From the NCBI GenBank assembly GCA_020402865.1, contig JADBYT010000002.1, positions 124,001 through 188,000 of the forward strand: a stretch of DNA of 64,000 nt, in the 5' to 3' direction. A program made the position numbers and the translations under genes. The notes under the pieces were generated by a model that was not told the DNA's origin, ran no database searches, and was given only the letters and a program-made list of their open reading frames with translations. Source of the stretch: Bacteroidota bacterium. Its GTDB lineage: Bacteria; Bacteroidota; Bacteroidia; Palsa-965. Numbering within the stretch: the stretch's first letter is position 1; each line of letters starts with the position of its first letter. Positions 43,660 through 51,822 of the stretch are shown one piece after another.

Positions 43660-44613
43660 TCAGAACACCTGCGAGGCCACGCGGCGCGTAGCTTCCGATA
43701 CGCCCATTGTGTAGAAGTGAAGGCAGGGTGCGTTGGCTTTTACAAGTTCTTTTGATTGCTGAATGGCCCATTCAATGCCTACTTCGCGCACTTCGGCGTC
43801 GGTTTTGCATTTTTCGGCGGCTTCGTAAAGATCCTGCGGCAGATCAATGTGGAAAATTTTGGGCAGGGTAACCAGCTGCTTTTTGCCGGTAAGAATTTTG
43901 ATGCCGGGAATGATGGGCACGGTTATTCCGGCTTCGCGGCAGCGTTCCACAAAGGCAAAGTACTTCGAGTTGTCGAAGAACATTTGTGTCACAATAAAAT
44001 CGGCGCCGGCATCAACTTTGGCTTTCAGCGCGCGGAGATCGGCCAGCGGGTTGGGTGCTTCGAAATGTTTTTCGGGGTAACCGGCTACGCCCGCGCAGAA
44101 ATTGGTAGGGGCCATGTCAATTACATCTTCGTGCAGGTATTTGGCGCTGTTCATGTCCATTACCTGTTTCACGAGGTCAAGTGCGTATGAATGGCCGGCC
44201 GGATCAGGTACAAAGGCCGGTTCGGCCTTAATCGCATCGCCGCGCAGCAGCAGCACGTTATCCACACCGAGGAAGTGAAGATCAATAAGTGCGCTTTCGG
44301 TTTCTTCCTTGGTAAAGCCGCCGCAAATAATGTGCGGTACCGCATCCACATGGTAGCGGTTCATGATGGCTGCGCAAATACCCACCGTGCCGGGGCGTTT
44401 GCGGATAGATACTTTTTCGAGATAGCCGCCGTCGCGTTTTTTGTAAACGTATTCTTCGCGGTGATACGTTACATCCACAAACGAAGGCTTAAACTCCATC
44501 AGCGGATCAATGCTGTCGTATATAGACTGAATACTTTTGCCTTTGAGGGGTGGCAAAATTTCGATGGAAAACAGGGTGGACTTTGCAGCCCGGATGTGTT
44601 CGGTAACTTTCAT
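43660..44613 (-). CDS. metF: Methylenetetrahydrofolate reductase
   Basis: 317 aa. This FAD enzyme reduces 5,10-methylene-THF to 5-methyl-THF for methionine synthesis. The TIM-barrel shows 'FSIEILPPLKGKSIQSIYD' at the start, 'SFVDVTYHREEY', 'NVLLLRGDA', 'AGVAGYPEKHFEAPN', 'GADFIVTQMFFDNSKYFAF' and 'CLHFYTMG' near the end. Length and motifs are normal. It has the best-matched promoter of the window and is probably monocistronic. Together with the cystathionine synthase-like gene at 32228 it supports de novo methionine synthesis. Confidence 0.96.
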   Translation of the reverse strand: MKVTEHIRAAKSTLFSIEILPPLKGKSIQSIYDSIDPLMEFKPSFVDVTYHREEYVYKKRDGGYLEKVSIRKRPGTVGICAAIMNRYHVDAVPHIICGGFTKEETESALIDLHFLGVDNVLLLRGDAIKAEPAFVPDPAGHSYALDLVKQVMDMNSAKYLHEDVIDMAPTNFCAGVAGYPEKHFEAPNPLADLRALKAKVDAGADFIVTQMFFDNSKYFAFVERCREAGITVPIIPGIKILTGKKQLVTLPKIFHIDLPQDLYEAAEKCKTDAEVREVGIEWAIQQSKELVKANAPCLHFYTMGVSEATRRVASQVF

Positions 44614-44632
44614 AGTGTGTTGCGCAGGCGTG

Positions 44633-44664
44633 CAAATTTACAACTTACCTGCTTTCATAACCAA
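44633..44664 (-). promoter_or_regulatory. metF promoter
   Basis: On the minus strand TTG (44662-44664), a 21-bp spacer and TAAATTTG (44633-44640) match the Bacteroidota consensus at both elements. The leader would be about 15-20 nt. Confidence 0.7.
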
Positions 44665-44718
44665 TAATTTACGCAACACATATTCTGAAATACCTCAACC
44701 CCTTTATACATGAGGCTT

Positions 44719-44997
44719 TTACAGCACATCACGGTATTCGCTTACCTTGTCGAACACACTTCGGGCAAACGGGCAAAGCGGTACAATTTTAATGCCTTTG
44801 TTCCGGGCAAATTCCACAGCCTTTGCTACAAGCTGCTTTCCCGCGCTTTTCCCGCGCAGCACATCATTCACTCCCGTATGGTCAATAATTATCCGGTCGG
44901 TTCCGGCCCACACGTAAGTCATTTCTGCCTCGCGTTTACCGTTTATTTCCACATAAAACACGCCTTTGTGGCCATCGTCGGTTTGAAGTATTTCCAT
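44719..44997 (-). CDS. Small GNAT-type N-acetyltransferase (YjdJ-like)
   Basis: 92 aa. A minimal GNAT fold of the YjdJ/Acetyltransf_CG type: 'FYVEINGKREAEMTYVWAG', 'IIIDHTGVNDVLRGKSAGKQ' (the acetyl-CoA-binding loop region), then 'LVAKAVEFARNKGIKIVPLC'. The acceptor is unknown. It starts 10 bp after the stop of the 45008 gene and probably forms a two-gene operon with it. Confidence 0.85.
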   Translation of the reverse strand: MEILQTDDGHKGVFYVEINGKREAEMTYVWAGTDRIIIDHTGVNDVLRGKSAGKQLVAKAVEFARNKGIKIVPLCPFARSVFDKVSEYRDVL

Positions 44998-45007
44998 GTA
45001 GTGCGTG

Positions 45008-45367
45008 TTATATCTGTTTCAGCACGTCTTCAAGCCGCTGCATTTCATTTTTTACCTGATTCATTCCAATCAATCCGCCCGACATGCCCGACGTTTGCCG
45101 CAGCACACTGATGTTGAGCATACCGTTTCCGCCGTCGGTAATCTGAACACCAAACTTGAAGTATTTTACAAATGCGCCAAAGAGAATACGCAGGGTATAA
45201 TTACCTTTTTCGTACAAGGCCCCGCCGGGATAGGTTTGCAGCACTTTATAGCCGGCCGAATGAAACTGCTGATGCAAACGGTTACTCAGTTCTTCGTAGC
45301 TGATGCCGTTGTACTGATGGGTGTATTTGTCTTTCTGGCGTTCGAGTGTGGTTACGTAGTGTGGCAT
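45008..45367 (-). CDS. Uncharacterised small protein
   Basis: 119 aa. No signal peptide or membrane helix. It begins with charged residues ('MPHYVTTLERQKDKYTHQYN'), the middle is beta-rich ('GNYTLRILFGAFVKYFKFGV'), and a Gly/Met-rich turn precedes a C-terminal helix ('NQVKNEMQRLEDVLKQI'). No motif is recognised. The linkage to the GNAT gene 10 bp downstream suggests a joint role. Overall cytoplasmic. Confidence 0.6.
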   Translation of the reverse strand: MPHYVTTLERQKDKYTHQYNGISYEELSNRLHQQFHSAGYKVLQTYPGGALYEKGNYTLRILFGAFVKYFKFGVQITDGGNGMLNISVLRQTSGMSGGLIGMNQVKNEMQRLEDVLKQI

Positions 45368-45485
45368 GATGTGACAGGTTCAATTTAGAATTGCTAAAGT
45401 AATGTATTCTGAAAATTTAACACACGAAACATGTCTGACAACTATCTTTTCCGTAGTAAAAAAAGAGCCACTCTGCCCAACAGTA

Positions 45486-47015
45486 TCACTGCGATTGTAT
45501 GGTAAATTCTACACGCCGGTTAAGTGCGCGGTTTTCGTCGCTGCTGTTTTGCACTACCGGTTTCGATTCACCAAAGCCTTTGGCAGTAAGTCTTGTGGCT
45601 GCAATGCCTTTTGTAATGAGGTAGTTCATTACAGCCTGTGCGCGGTCGTCAGACAGTTTCAGGTTGGCCTCATCGCTGCCCACATCATCAGTATGTCCGG
45701 CAATGGCAATGGTCATGGTTGGATTATCAGTAAGCACTTTCACCAGGTTGTCGAGCTCCACAAATGATTCCGACCTGAGTTCGGCTTTACCGGTTTCAAA
45801 GAAAATATTGTTGAGCCGCACCACCTGACCTTTTTCTATGGGTGTAAGTTTCAGGTCGCGCTTCACTTCCTGATAATCTTTTGAAGTGCTGAGGTCGAGA
45901 TTTTCGCTCACCGCATAGAAGCCTGCGGCTGTGGCTTTGAAGCCATACAGTTTTCCGCAGGGTAGTACAATCTGATATTCGCCCGTTTGCGGATTGGCTT
46001 GAGCAATGCCCGCTTCGGTGCCTTCAGGCAGTGTGAAATAAGTGATGGCTGCGCCCAGCGGTGCGTCGGTTTTGCTGTTGAATACGCGACCGTTGATGAG
46101 TGCAACCGGGTTCGGCCGTTTTTCGGTTTCGGTATCAATAATGCAAATGTCGTTTTTGCCTTGTCCGCCCGGCCCGTCGCCTACAACAATGTAGGCCACA
46201 TTGCCCTGCGCAGCCAGCGTGTAGTAGGCCTGCCAGCGATTGTCATTTACTTTCGGGCCCATATTTACCGGCTCGCTCCAGTTTGTCCAGCTCTCGTCGA
46301 GGCGGCGGCTCATCCAGATATCCGCACTGCCGTAACCGCCGGGCCTTTCGCTCGAAAAATACAGTGTAACTCCGTCGGGCGCCAGAAACGGCGTGCTTTC
46401 ATCGAATTGCGTATTCAGCACTTTGCCCATGTGTTCGGGCTTTGTCCAACGGTTGCCGCTCACAAGATGCGATACATATAGATCATTTTCATTGCCATCT
46501 TCCACACGCGAATAATAAAGAATAATGGTGCGGTTGTCCACACTCATGCACATACCGCTGTAATTTCCTTTCGACATGCGTTCGTAACCGGGCATGTCGA
46601 GTGCTTCGGGATCGCTCCAGCCTTTTGCCGTGAGGCGGCACACCGAAAATCCGTCGCCGATACGCTCCGCTTTTGAAAAGCGCCCGCGTATGATGCGTTG
46701 CGTACCATCAGGACTTTGGTAGAACATTGAATTGAAGCGGGCCGTATTGAACGGGAAGCCGAGGTGTTTTGCTTCGCTCCAGCTTCCGTCGGTTTCGCGC
46801 TTGCTGAACCAGATGTCTTGCGTGTGCTGCGGCGACTGCGTATTAGCAGGGTGATCTTCGCGCACGAAGAATATCTTTTGCCCGTCGGCCGTAATGTAAG
46901 GCATGAGTTCACTGTAAGCCGAGTTTACTTTCGGGCCTAGATTGCGGTAGGCCGGTTGCTGCGCATGGATTGCGAGTACAGCAAAAAGGGAGAGAATAAA
47001 CAGGTGTGTTTTCAT
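45486..47015 (-). CDS. OmpA-family protein with PD40 beta-propeller
   Basis: 509 aa with signal peptide (MKTHLFILSLFAVLAIHAQ). Residues about 25-290 contain WD40-like PD40 repeats ('LMPYITADGQKIFFVREDH', 'TPFLAPDGVTLYFSSERPG'). A carboxypeptidase-regulatory-like domain follows at about 300-370, then an OmpA peptidoglycan-binding domain (about 395-509) with 'NNIFFETGKAELRSES', 'IAGHTDDVGSDEANLKLSD' and 'NRRVEFTIQ'. This architecture is that of T9SS-linked or envelope-anchoring proteins such as PorE, though I cannot assign it to the secretion machine. Likely in the periplasm, attached to peptidoglycan. Confidence 0.85.
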   Translation of the reverse strand: MKTHLFILSLFAVLAIHAQQPAYRNLGPKVNSAYSELMPYITADGQKIFFVREDHPANTQSPQHTQDIWFSKRETDGSWSEAKHLGFPFNTARFNSMFYQSPDGTQRIIRGRFSKAERIGDGFSVCRLTAKGWSDPEALDMPGYERMSKGNYSGMCMSVDNRTIILYYSRVEDGNENDLYVSHLVSGNRWTKPEHMGKVLNTQFDESTPFLAPDGVTLYFSSERPGGYGSADIWMSRRLDESWTNWSEPVNMGPKVNDNRWQAYYTLAAQGNVAYIVVGDGPGGQGKNDICIIDTETEKRPNPVALINGRVFNSKTDAPLGAAITYFTLPEGTEAGIAQANPQTGEYQIVLPCGKLYGFKATAAGFYAVSENLDLSTSKDYQEVKRDLKLTPIEKGQVVRLNNIFFETGKAELRSESFVELDNLVKVLTDNPTMTIAIAGHTDDVGSDEANLKLSDDRAQAVMNYLITKGIAATRLTAKGFGESKPVVQNSSDENRALNRRVEFTIQSQ

Positions 47016-47097
47016 GGACTTAAAAGCAAAAAGGCTGCTGCCTTTTGTGTAGCATTAACACGCACCACAGGCAGCAACCATTCAGGGTTCAGTACAA

Positions 47098-48012
47098 TTA
47101 TTCGGAAGTACGTACAGGTGCTGAATCTTCGGCACCCAGTGCAGTAAGTTTTTTGCGCAGTATCGGCAGCGATACCGTGCCCTGCACATATATTCCGTCG
47201 AAGCGGCGTATGCCCACTTCCATTTGCCAGCACACACCTTTGTTGTACATGCCTTTCGCTTCCTTTCTGGGCAACGAAGGCAATATCCATGCGCCAAGCC
47301 GCACACCCACGGGCAGGTTGAAATAAGCGGGGTCAGGATTTTTAAATGTGGAAATTGGTGTAAATGTGGCATCCAGATAAATACGCACATTGTGCGAGTA
47401 ACCGCGTATGCCGTATTTATCGGTTGAAATGCGCAGGTTGTCGGTACGCGTGCGGAACAGCCCCACATACGCGCCAAACACCGAATAATTTACAAGACCA
47501 AGATCGGTGTCTTCGGGCTCCGAAAGCGGCCCGCCGTAATGCATGAGTCCTGCTCGTACTCCCGCCACACGATACTGAAGCCCCGGAACCTGAATGTACT
47601 GCGTGGTAGTTACATCGTAGTTGCCCTGGCGCGATGTACTTGATTTCAATGTTACATTAAATACTTTCTGCACTTCGCGCTGAAGCAGTCCGAGGCTTAT
47701 ACCGGCTTCAAACTGCGTATGCCGGCGTGCATCCTTATCGCCCAAACGCCCCGCCGTAAACCAGCCCATTCTGAAAATATAGTCGGCACAAAGCGTGTGT
47801 TTGTAATTGGCGTAGCCCCAAAGCCCGAAATTGAAGCTAAGGCCATCAATATTTTTGAAACCGAAATCAAGCTGGGCCAGATCCATCGCCAGTACAAAAT
47901 TGTTCACATCGCGCGGACGATCATGCACAACCTTGTAGTTAATATTATCCTGAGCAGCAAGATTCACAGAAAGAAGAAGTAATGCAGGAGGTATTATTTT
48001 TCGAAGCCACAT
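47098..48012 (-). CDS. Probable outer-membrane beta-barrel protein
   Basis: 304 aa with signal peptide (IIPPALLLLSVNLAAQ). The mature sequence is a series of amphipathic strands ending in aromatic residues ('LSFNFGLWGYANYKHTL', 'FEAGISLGLLQREVQKVF', 'YSVFGAYVGLFRTRTDNL', 'VGVRLGAWILPSL'), as in outer-membrane barrels. No family motif. It lies between the OmpA-type gene (82 bp downstream) and the divergent histidine kinase. A 19-bp site shared with the response-regulator promoter lies 43 bp upstream of its start, which suggests control by that system. Confidence 0.65.
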   Translation of the reverse strand: MWLRKIIPPALLLLSVNLAAQDNINYKVVHDRPRDVNNFVLAMDLAQLDFGFKNIDGLSFNFGLWGYANYKHTLCADYIFRMGWFTAGRLGDKDARRHTQFEAGISLGLLQREVQKVFNVTLKSSTSRQGNYDVTTTQYIQVPGLQYRVAGVRAGLMHYGGPLSEPEDTDLGLVNYSVFGAYVGLFRTRTDNLRISTDKYGIRGYSHNVRIYLDATFTPISTFKNPDPAYFNLPVGVRLGAWILPSLPRKEAKGMYNKGVCWQMEVGIRRFDGIYVQGTVSLPILRKKLTALGAEDSAPVRTSE

Positions 48013-48055
48013 AGGAATTTGTTTTTTACAAACGTCCGAAAGCCATGTCCCGGCA

Positions 48056-48074
48056 GCAATACGTCATTTGCCCT
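48056..48074 (-). promoter_or_regulatory. 19-bp site shared with the response-regulator leader, copy 1
   Basis: On the minus strand the sequence is AGGGCAAATGACGTATTGC, located 43 bp upstream of the barrel gene start. It matches the site at 51111-51129 at 18 of 19 positions and has the same orientation relative to its gene. Candidate binding site of the neighbouring regulator. Confidence 0.45.
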
Positions 48075-48112
48075 AAATTATGCCCGGCATGCAATTGTAA
48101 GGGCATCATGTG

Positions 48113-48120
48113 TATTTTTG
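48113..48120 (+). promoter_or_regulatory. -7 promoter element of the histidine kinase gene
   Basis: TATTTTTG is an exact consensus match 10 bp before the ATG. A TTG at 48095-48097 has only a 15-bp spacer. Confidence 0.5.
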
Positions 48121-48130
48121 AATCACCACC

Positions 48131-51112
48131 ATGCTACGACTCCTGCTGCTTATTTTGTTTTTCTGTCCTCTGGCTTTACTGGCACAGCCCTTGCGGTTTG
48201 CGCATTACGATACGCGCCAGGGGTTGTCGCAAAATTCGGTGCATGCCTTGCTGCAGGATAGGGAAGGATTTGTGTGGATGGGCACGCAGGACGGACTGAG
48301 CCGTTTCGACGGGTATTCATTTACCGTTTACCGGCATAGTAAAAAAGATACGGCTTCATTGCCCGATAATTTTGTGATTGATCTGGCCGAAGATGTAAAC
48401 GGAAATATCTGGATTGGTACACGTTCGGGGTTATGTGTATTTCAGAAAAGTAAAAACAGGTTTTTACGACTTTATTCCGGGCGTGAAGATTCCAGACTGC
48501 ATAATAATGCTACGTATATGCTTCAGTCGGGAAGCGGAATAATTGTGAGCCTTGTTCCGATGGGGGTGTGTGAAGCTGAGCTTGCTGGCGATAAAATTGT
48601 GGTAAAACCAGTTGGCAAAAATATAACACGTGTGTGGAGACTGCAGTCGCAACTGTATATCCGTCAATCTGATTCACTCTGCACCGCCTCCAATATCCAC
48701 GCTCCTTTACGTCTGTTCGCCACGTTTGCAACAGATAAAGTGAAAGGCATTTCCGATATTGAAAATACCGGCGGTAAAACATATCTGGCAGCTGCAAATA
48801 AACTATATCGCAATTCATCTTCCGGTCGTTTTGAGCCTTTGGTTACATTACGCGAAAACATTATCTGTCTGGCCTCCGATCATACCGGGCGTATCTGGGC
48901 AGGAACAGAAAACGGGTTGTGGATTTATCACACTGCTACGGGCATGCTTGAAGAAATAAAAACGGATGTATCAGATCCGTTTTCGTTAAGCTCAAGCCAG
49001 ATATTAAGTTTAATGTGCGACCGGCAAGGGGTGATGTGGATTGGTACTTCAGGAGGAGGTGTGAATATTTGCGATTTGGGACGTGCGTTTTTCAAAGTAT
49101 ATAATTCTGCACATTCGCCTGGTTTTCCTGCGGGAGCAGTGTGGTGTATGGCAGAAACTGCAAATGCCGTTTTACTCGGTACGGAAAAAGGAGTTGTTCC
49201 GCTTCCGTCACGCAATCAGTCTGTTCCGCGTTGGACTTCGCTTGTTGCGCCCGAAGTTTTTGTAACCCAGCTTTGTTTTGATAAAAGTGGGACGCTGTGG
49301 ATCGGCACTCGGAATAATGGAATTATCCGAATAGATACAATAACATTAAAAAGAGAAAGTATTGATACCACAAACTCGCCGCTCAGCGATAACGCAATTT
49401 TTCATATTTCTGCTACTGCCGATACGCAGGTAATTATTACCACACGTCGCGGGCTCAATTTTTTTAATCCCCAAACCGGCAACTGGCGTGTCTATCGGGG
49501 AAGAGAGCAGTTGCCTACCGTTCAGGGAAATTATATCATTCAATCATTTACCGATAAGCAGCGCATACTCTGGCTCGCCCACCCGATGGGATTAACCCGT
49601 TATGCGCAAGGGAAATTTTACACCTATCGTAATTTAGCTGACGATACCTTGTCGCTTCCGTTTAATGTGGTTTCATTTGTGAGTGAGGGGAGCAACAATA
49701 CACTCTGGGTTTCGACACTTGGTGGCGGAGTTGCAAGGTTTTACAGGGGTAAAGAAACGTTTACCACCTATAACACCACGAATGGTTTGCCCAACGATGT
49801 GGTGTATGCTGCGCTTGAAGACAAGCAGGGAATGGTGTGGATGAGCACCAACGAAGGTATCTGCAGGCTTGATCCGCAAACCGGATTTATTGATGTGTTT
49901 ACCACCCGCGATGGGCTGCCTTCGAATGAGTTTGTGCAGAATTCGGGTTACGTGTTGCGCAACGGGCATATTGGTTTCGGCTCGGTTGATGGCTGGGTGA
50001 GTTTTGATCCGGCGGCTTACAGCTCGCTGGCCGATACGCTGCAGCCGGTGCTTTCGGGGCTTTTTGTAAACAACCAGCCCGTGCCGTTTTTCGGGTTGCG
50101 CGAGCTTTTGCTCGATCATGAAACGCGCAATGTATCGTTTTCATTTACTGCCGTGAATTATCGTGTGCAGGAGAAAATCCGCTACAGCTGCATGCTTGAG
50201 GGCTTTGACCAGAGCTGGATTGAGCAGGCCCCGGGGCAGCGGATGATTTCATACACCAATTTACCTTTTGGCGATTATGTGTTTAAAGTGCGCGTGCGTG
50301 TGGGCAATGGCCCCTGGCAGCAGCATGAACTGAAATTGCCGCTGCGTGTGGTGCCGCCGTTCTGGATGCAAACCTGGTTTTACGTGCTTATGGGTGTGCT
50401 GGCGGCCTTGCTGCTTGCGGGTGTTGTGGCGTGGATTGCACGACTTAACTACCGCCGCCGCATGCGTGTGCTTGAAACCGAACATAAAATCCACATCGAA
50501 CGCGAACGCATTTCGCGCGATCTGCATGATAACATTGGTGCGCAGATTACTTACATTGTAAGTACACTCGATTTTCTCTCGTTCCGCCTTGATAAGCAAA
50601 CGGCAGGCGAAAACAGGCAGCTGATTCACGAACTGGGGCAGAATGCCCGCCAAACCATGGATCAGCTGCGCGAAACCATCTGGGCCATGAATCAGCCTGC
50701 ACTCGGGCTCGACGAATTTGTGCAGAAGCTGCGCAGCTTTACACAGCGTGCGGGAGTCTCGTCGCCCATGCAAATTCAAATCGAGCATCAGGCCGAAGGG
50801 CAGGGTATTACGCTTGCATCGGCGCAGGTGCTGCATTTGTACCGCATTATTCAGGAAGCGGTAAACAACGCACTCAAGCATGCGCAGGCCACCCGGCTTA
50901 GTATTTCCTTTGTAAGCGAAGACGCAAAACTCATCACCATCATTACCGACAATGGCAGCGGTTTCGACAGTATCCGGAACCACGAAGGCCACTATGGCCT
51001 TGCCAACATGCAAACCCGTGCTGCCGAAATTGGTGCCGAAGTTAAGATCACTTCGCAGCCCGGCCACGGCACGCAGATACGTGTGGCATTACCGCTCACC
51101 ACCAGCGAATAG
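48131..51112 (+). CDS. Two-component sensor histidine kinase with Reg_prop beta-propeller
   Basis: 993 aa. After a signal peptide (LLLLILFFCPLALLAQ) a periplasmic two-bladed propeller region (about 20-640) holds repeated 'G-x-x-W-x-G-T-x-x-G-L' units such as 'DREGFVWMGTQDGLSRFDG' and 'DKQGMVWMSTNEGICRLDP'. A Y_Y_Y domain (about 640-735) and one membrane helix (about 745-768) lead to the NarL/DegS-type kinase: His799 in 'ISRDLHDNIGAQITY', then the ATPase N-box 'EAVNNALKHA', 'DNGSGFD' and 'GHGTQIRVALP'. Such sensors detect extracellular nutrients or glycans in this phylum. Cognate regulator is the gene at 51161. No SusC/D genes adjoin it, so the signal is unknown. Confidence 0.93.
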   Translation: MLRLLLLILFFCPLALLAQPLRFAHYDTRQGLSQNSVHALLQDREGFVWMGTQDGLSRFDGYSFTVYRHSKKDTASLPDNFVIDLAEDVNGNIWIGTRSGLCVFQKSKNRFLRLYSGREDSRLHNNATYMLQSGSGIIVSLVPMGVCEAELAGDKIVVKPVGKNITRVWRLQSQLYIRQSDSLCTASNIHAPLRLFATFATDKVKGISDIENTGGKTYLAAANKLYRNSSSGRFEPLVTLRENIICLASDHTGRIWAGTENGLWIYHTATGMLEEIKTDVSDPFSLSSSQILSLMCDRQGVMWIGTSGGGVNICDLGRAFFKVYNSAHSPGFPAGAVWCMAETANAVLLGTEKGVVPLPSRNQSVPRWTSLVAPEVFVTQLCFDKSGTLWIGTRNNGIIRIDTITLKRESIDTTNSPLSDNAIFHISATADTQVIITTRRGLNFFNPQTGNWRVYRGREQLPTVQGNYIIQSFTDKQRILWLAHPMGLTRYAQGKFYTYRNLADDTLSLPFNVVSFVSEGSNNTLWVSTLGGGVARFYRGKETFTTYNTTNGLPNDVVYAALEDKQGMVWMSTNEGICRLDPQTGFIDVFTTRDGLPSNEFVQNSGYVLRNGHIGFGSVDGWVSFDPAAYSSLADTLQPVLSGLFVNNQPVPFFGLRELLLDHETRNVSFSFTAVNYRVQEKIRYSCMLEGFDQSWIEQAPGQRMISYTNLPFGDYVFKVRVRVGNGPWQQHELKLPLRVVPPFWMQTWFYVLMGVLAALLLAGVVAWIARLNYRRRMRVLETEHKIHIERERISRDLHDNIGAQITYIVSTLDFLSFRLDKQTAGENRQLIHELGQNARQTMDQLRETIWAMNQPALGLDEFVQKLRSFTQRAGVSSPMQIQIEHQAEGQGITLASAQVLHLYRIIQEAVNNALKHAQATRLSISFVSEDAKLITIITDNGSGFDSIRNHEGHYGLANMQTRAAEIGAEVKITSQPGHGTQIRVALPLTTSE

Positions 51113-51129
51113 GGTAAATGACGTATTGC
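51111..51129 (+). promoter_or_regulatory. 19-bp site shared with the barrel gene leader, copy 2
   Basis: AGGGTAAATGACGTATTGC begins at the last two bases of the kinase stop codon and ends 31 bp upstream of the response-regulator ATG. It differs at one position from the site upstream of the barrel gene. Confidence 0.45.
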
Positions 51130-51160
51130 CCGTAGCGAATTAATACACTAATCTTACCAC

Positions 51161-51820
51161 ATGAAAATTACCGTAGGACTTGTTGAAGACAACGCGCAGC
51201 TCATACAATCGGTGAGCCGCAATCTTTCGTGTTTTGATAGTATAGAGCTTTTGTTTGTGGCGCGCAACGGCAATGAACTTTTGCAAAAACTCGAATCGCA
51301 GCAGCCTTCGGTTTTACTTATGGATATTCACATGCCCGAAATGAATGGCATTGAAGCCGCACGTCTGGTGAGTGAAAAATATCCCGGCATACGCATTCTC
51401 ATGCACACCGTTTTCGATACCGAAGACAAAATATTCGACAGCATTGTGGCGGGCGCTACCGGCTATCTGCTTAAAGATTCGCCGCCATCGGCGCTCATTG
51501 CCGCTATTGAAGAAGTGCTCGAAGGCGGCGCACCCATGAGCCCCAGCATTGCCCGAAAAGCCCTGCAACTGCTGCGCACCGCGCCAGTTCCCGAGCCCGC
51601 CACACAAACAGAAACATTTGACCTCACCAAACGCGAACTCGAAATTTTAGAGAAAATTGCCGAAGGCCAGAACTATCAGCAGATTGCCGATGTACTTTTT
51701 GTAAGTCCCAAAACGGTGCGCAAACACATCGAAAATATTTACCGCAAACTACAGGTGCACAATAAAATGGAAGCGGTGCAGAAAGCGAAGAAGAACAGGT
51801 TGCTTTCGGTGTTGTTCTGA
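51161..51820 (+). CDS. NarL/LuxR-type response regulator
   Basis: 219 aa. The receiver domain (1-125) has acidic residues Glu9-Asp10, the phosphoacceptor Asp55 in 'VLLMDIHMPEMNG', Thr in the 'ILMHTVFD' strand and Lys in 'GYLLKDSPP'. The LuxR-type helix-turn-helix (about 150-210) shows 'LTKRELEILEKIAEGQNYQQ' and 'FVSPKTVRKHIENIYRKL'. It is 48 bp downstream of the kinase gene and surely its partner. It probably controls its own synthesis and the barrel gene through the 19-bp site. Its stop lies 2 bp from the stop of the convergent SGNH gene. Confidence 0.95.
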   Translation: MKITVGLVEDNAQLIQSVSRNLSCFDSIELLFVARNGNELLQKLESQQPSVLLMDIHMPEMNGIEAARLVSEKYPGIRILMHTVFDTEDKIFDSIVAGATGYLLKDSPPSALIAAIEEVLEGGAPMSPSIARKALQLLRTAPVPEPATQTETFDLTKRELEILEKIAEGQNYQQIADVLFVSPKTVRKHIENIYRKLQVHNKMEAVQKAKKNRLLSVLF

Positions 51821-51822
51821 TA

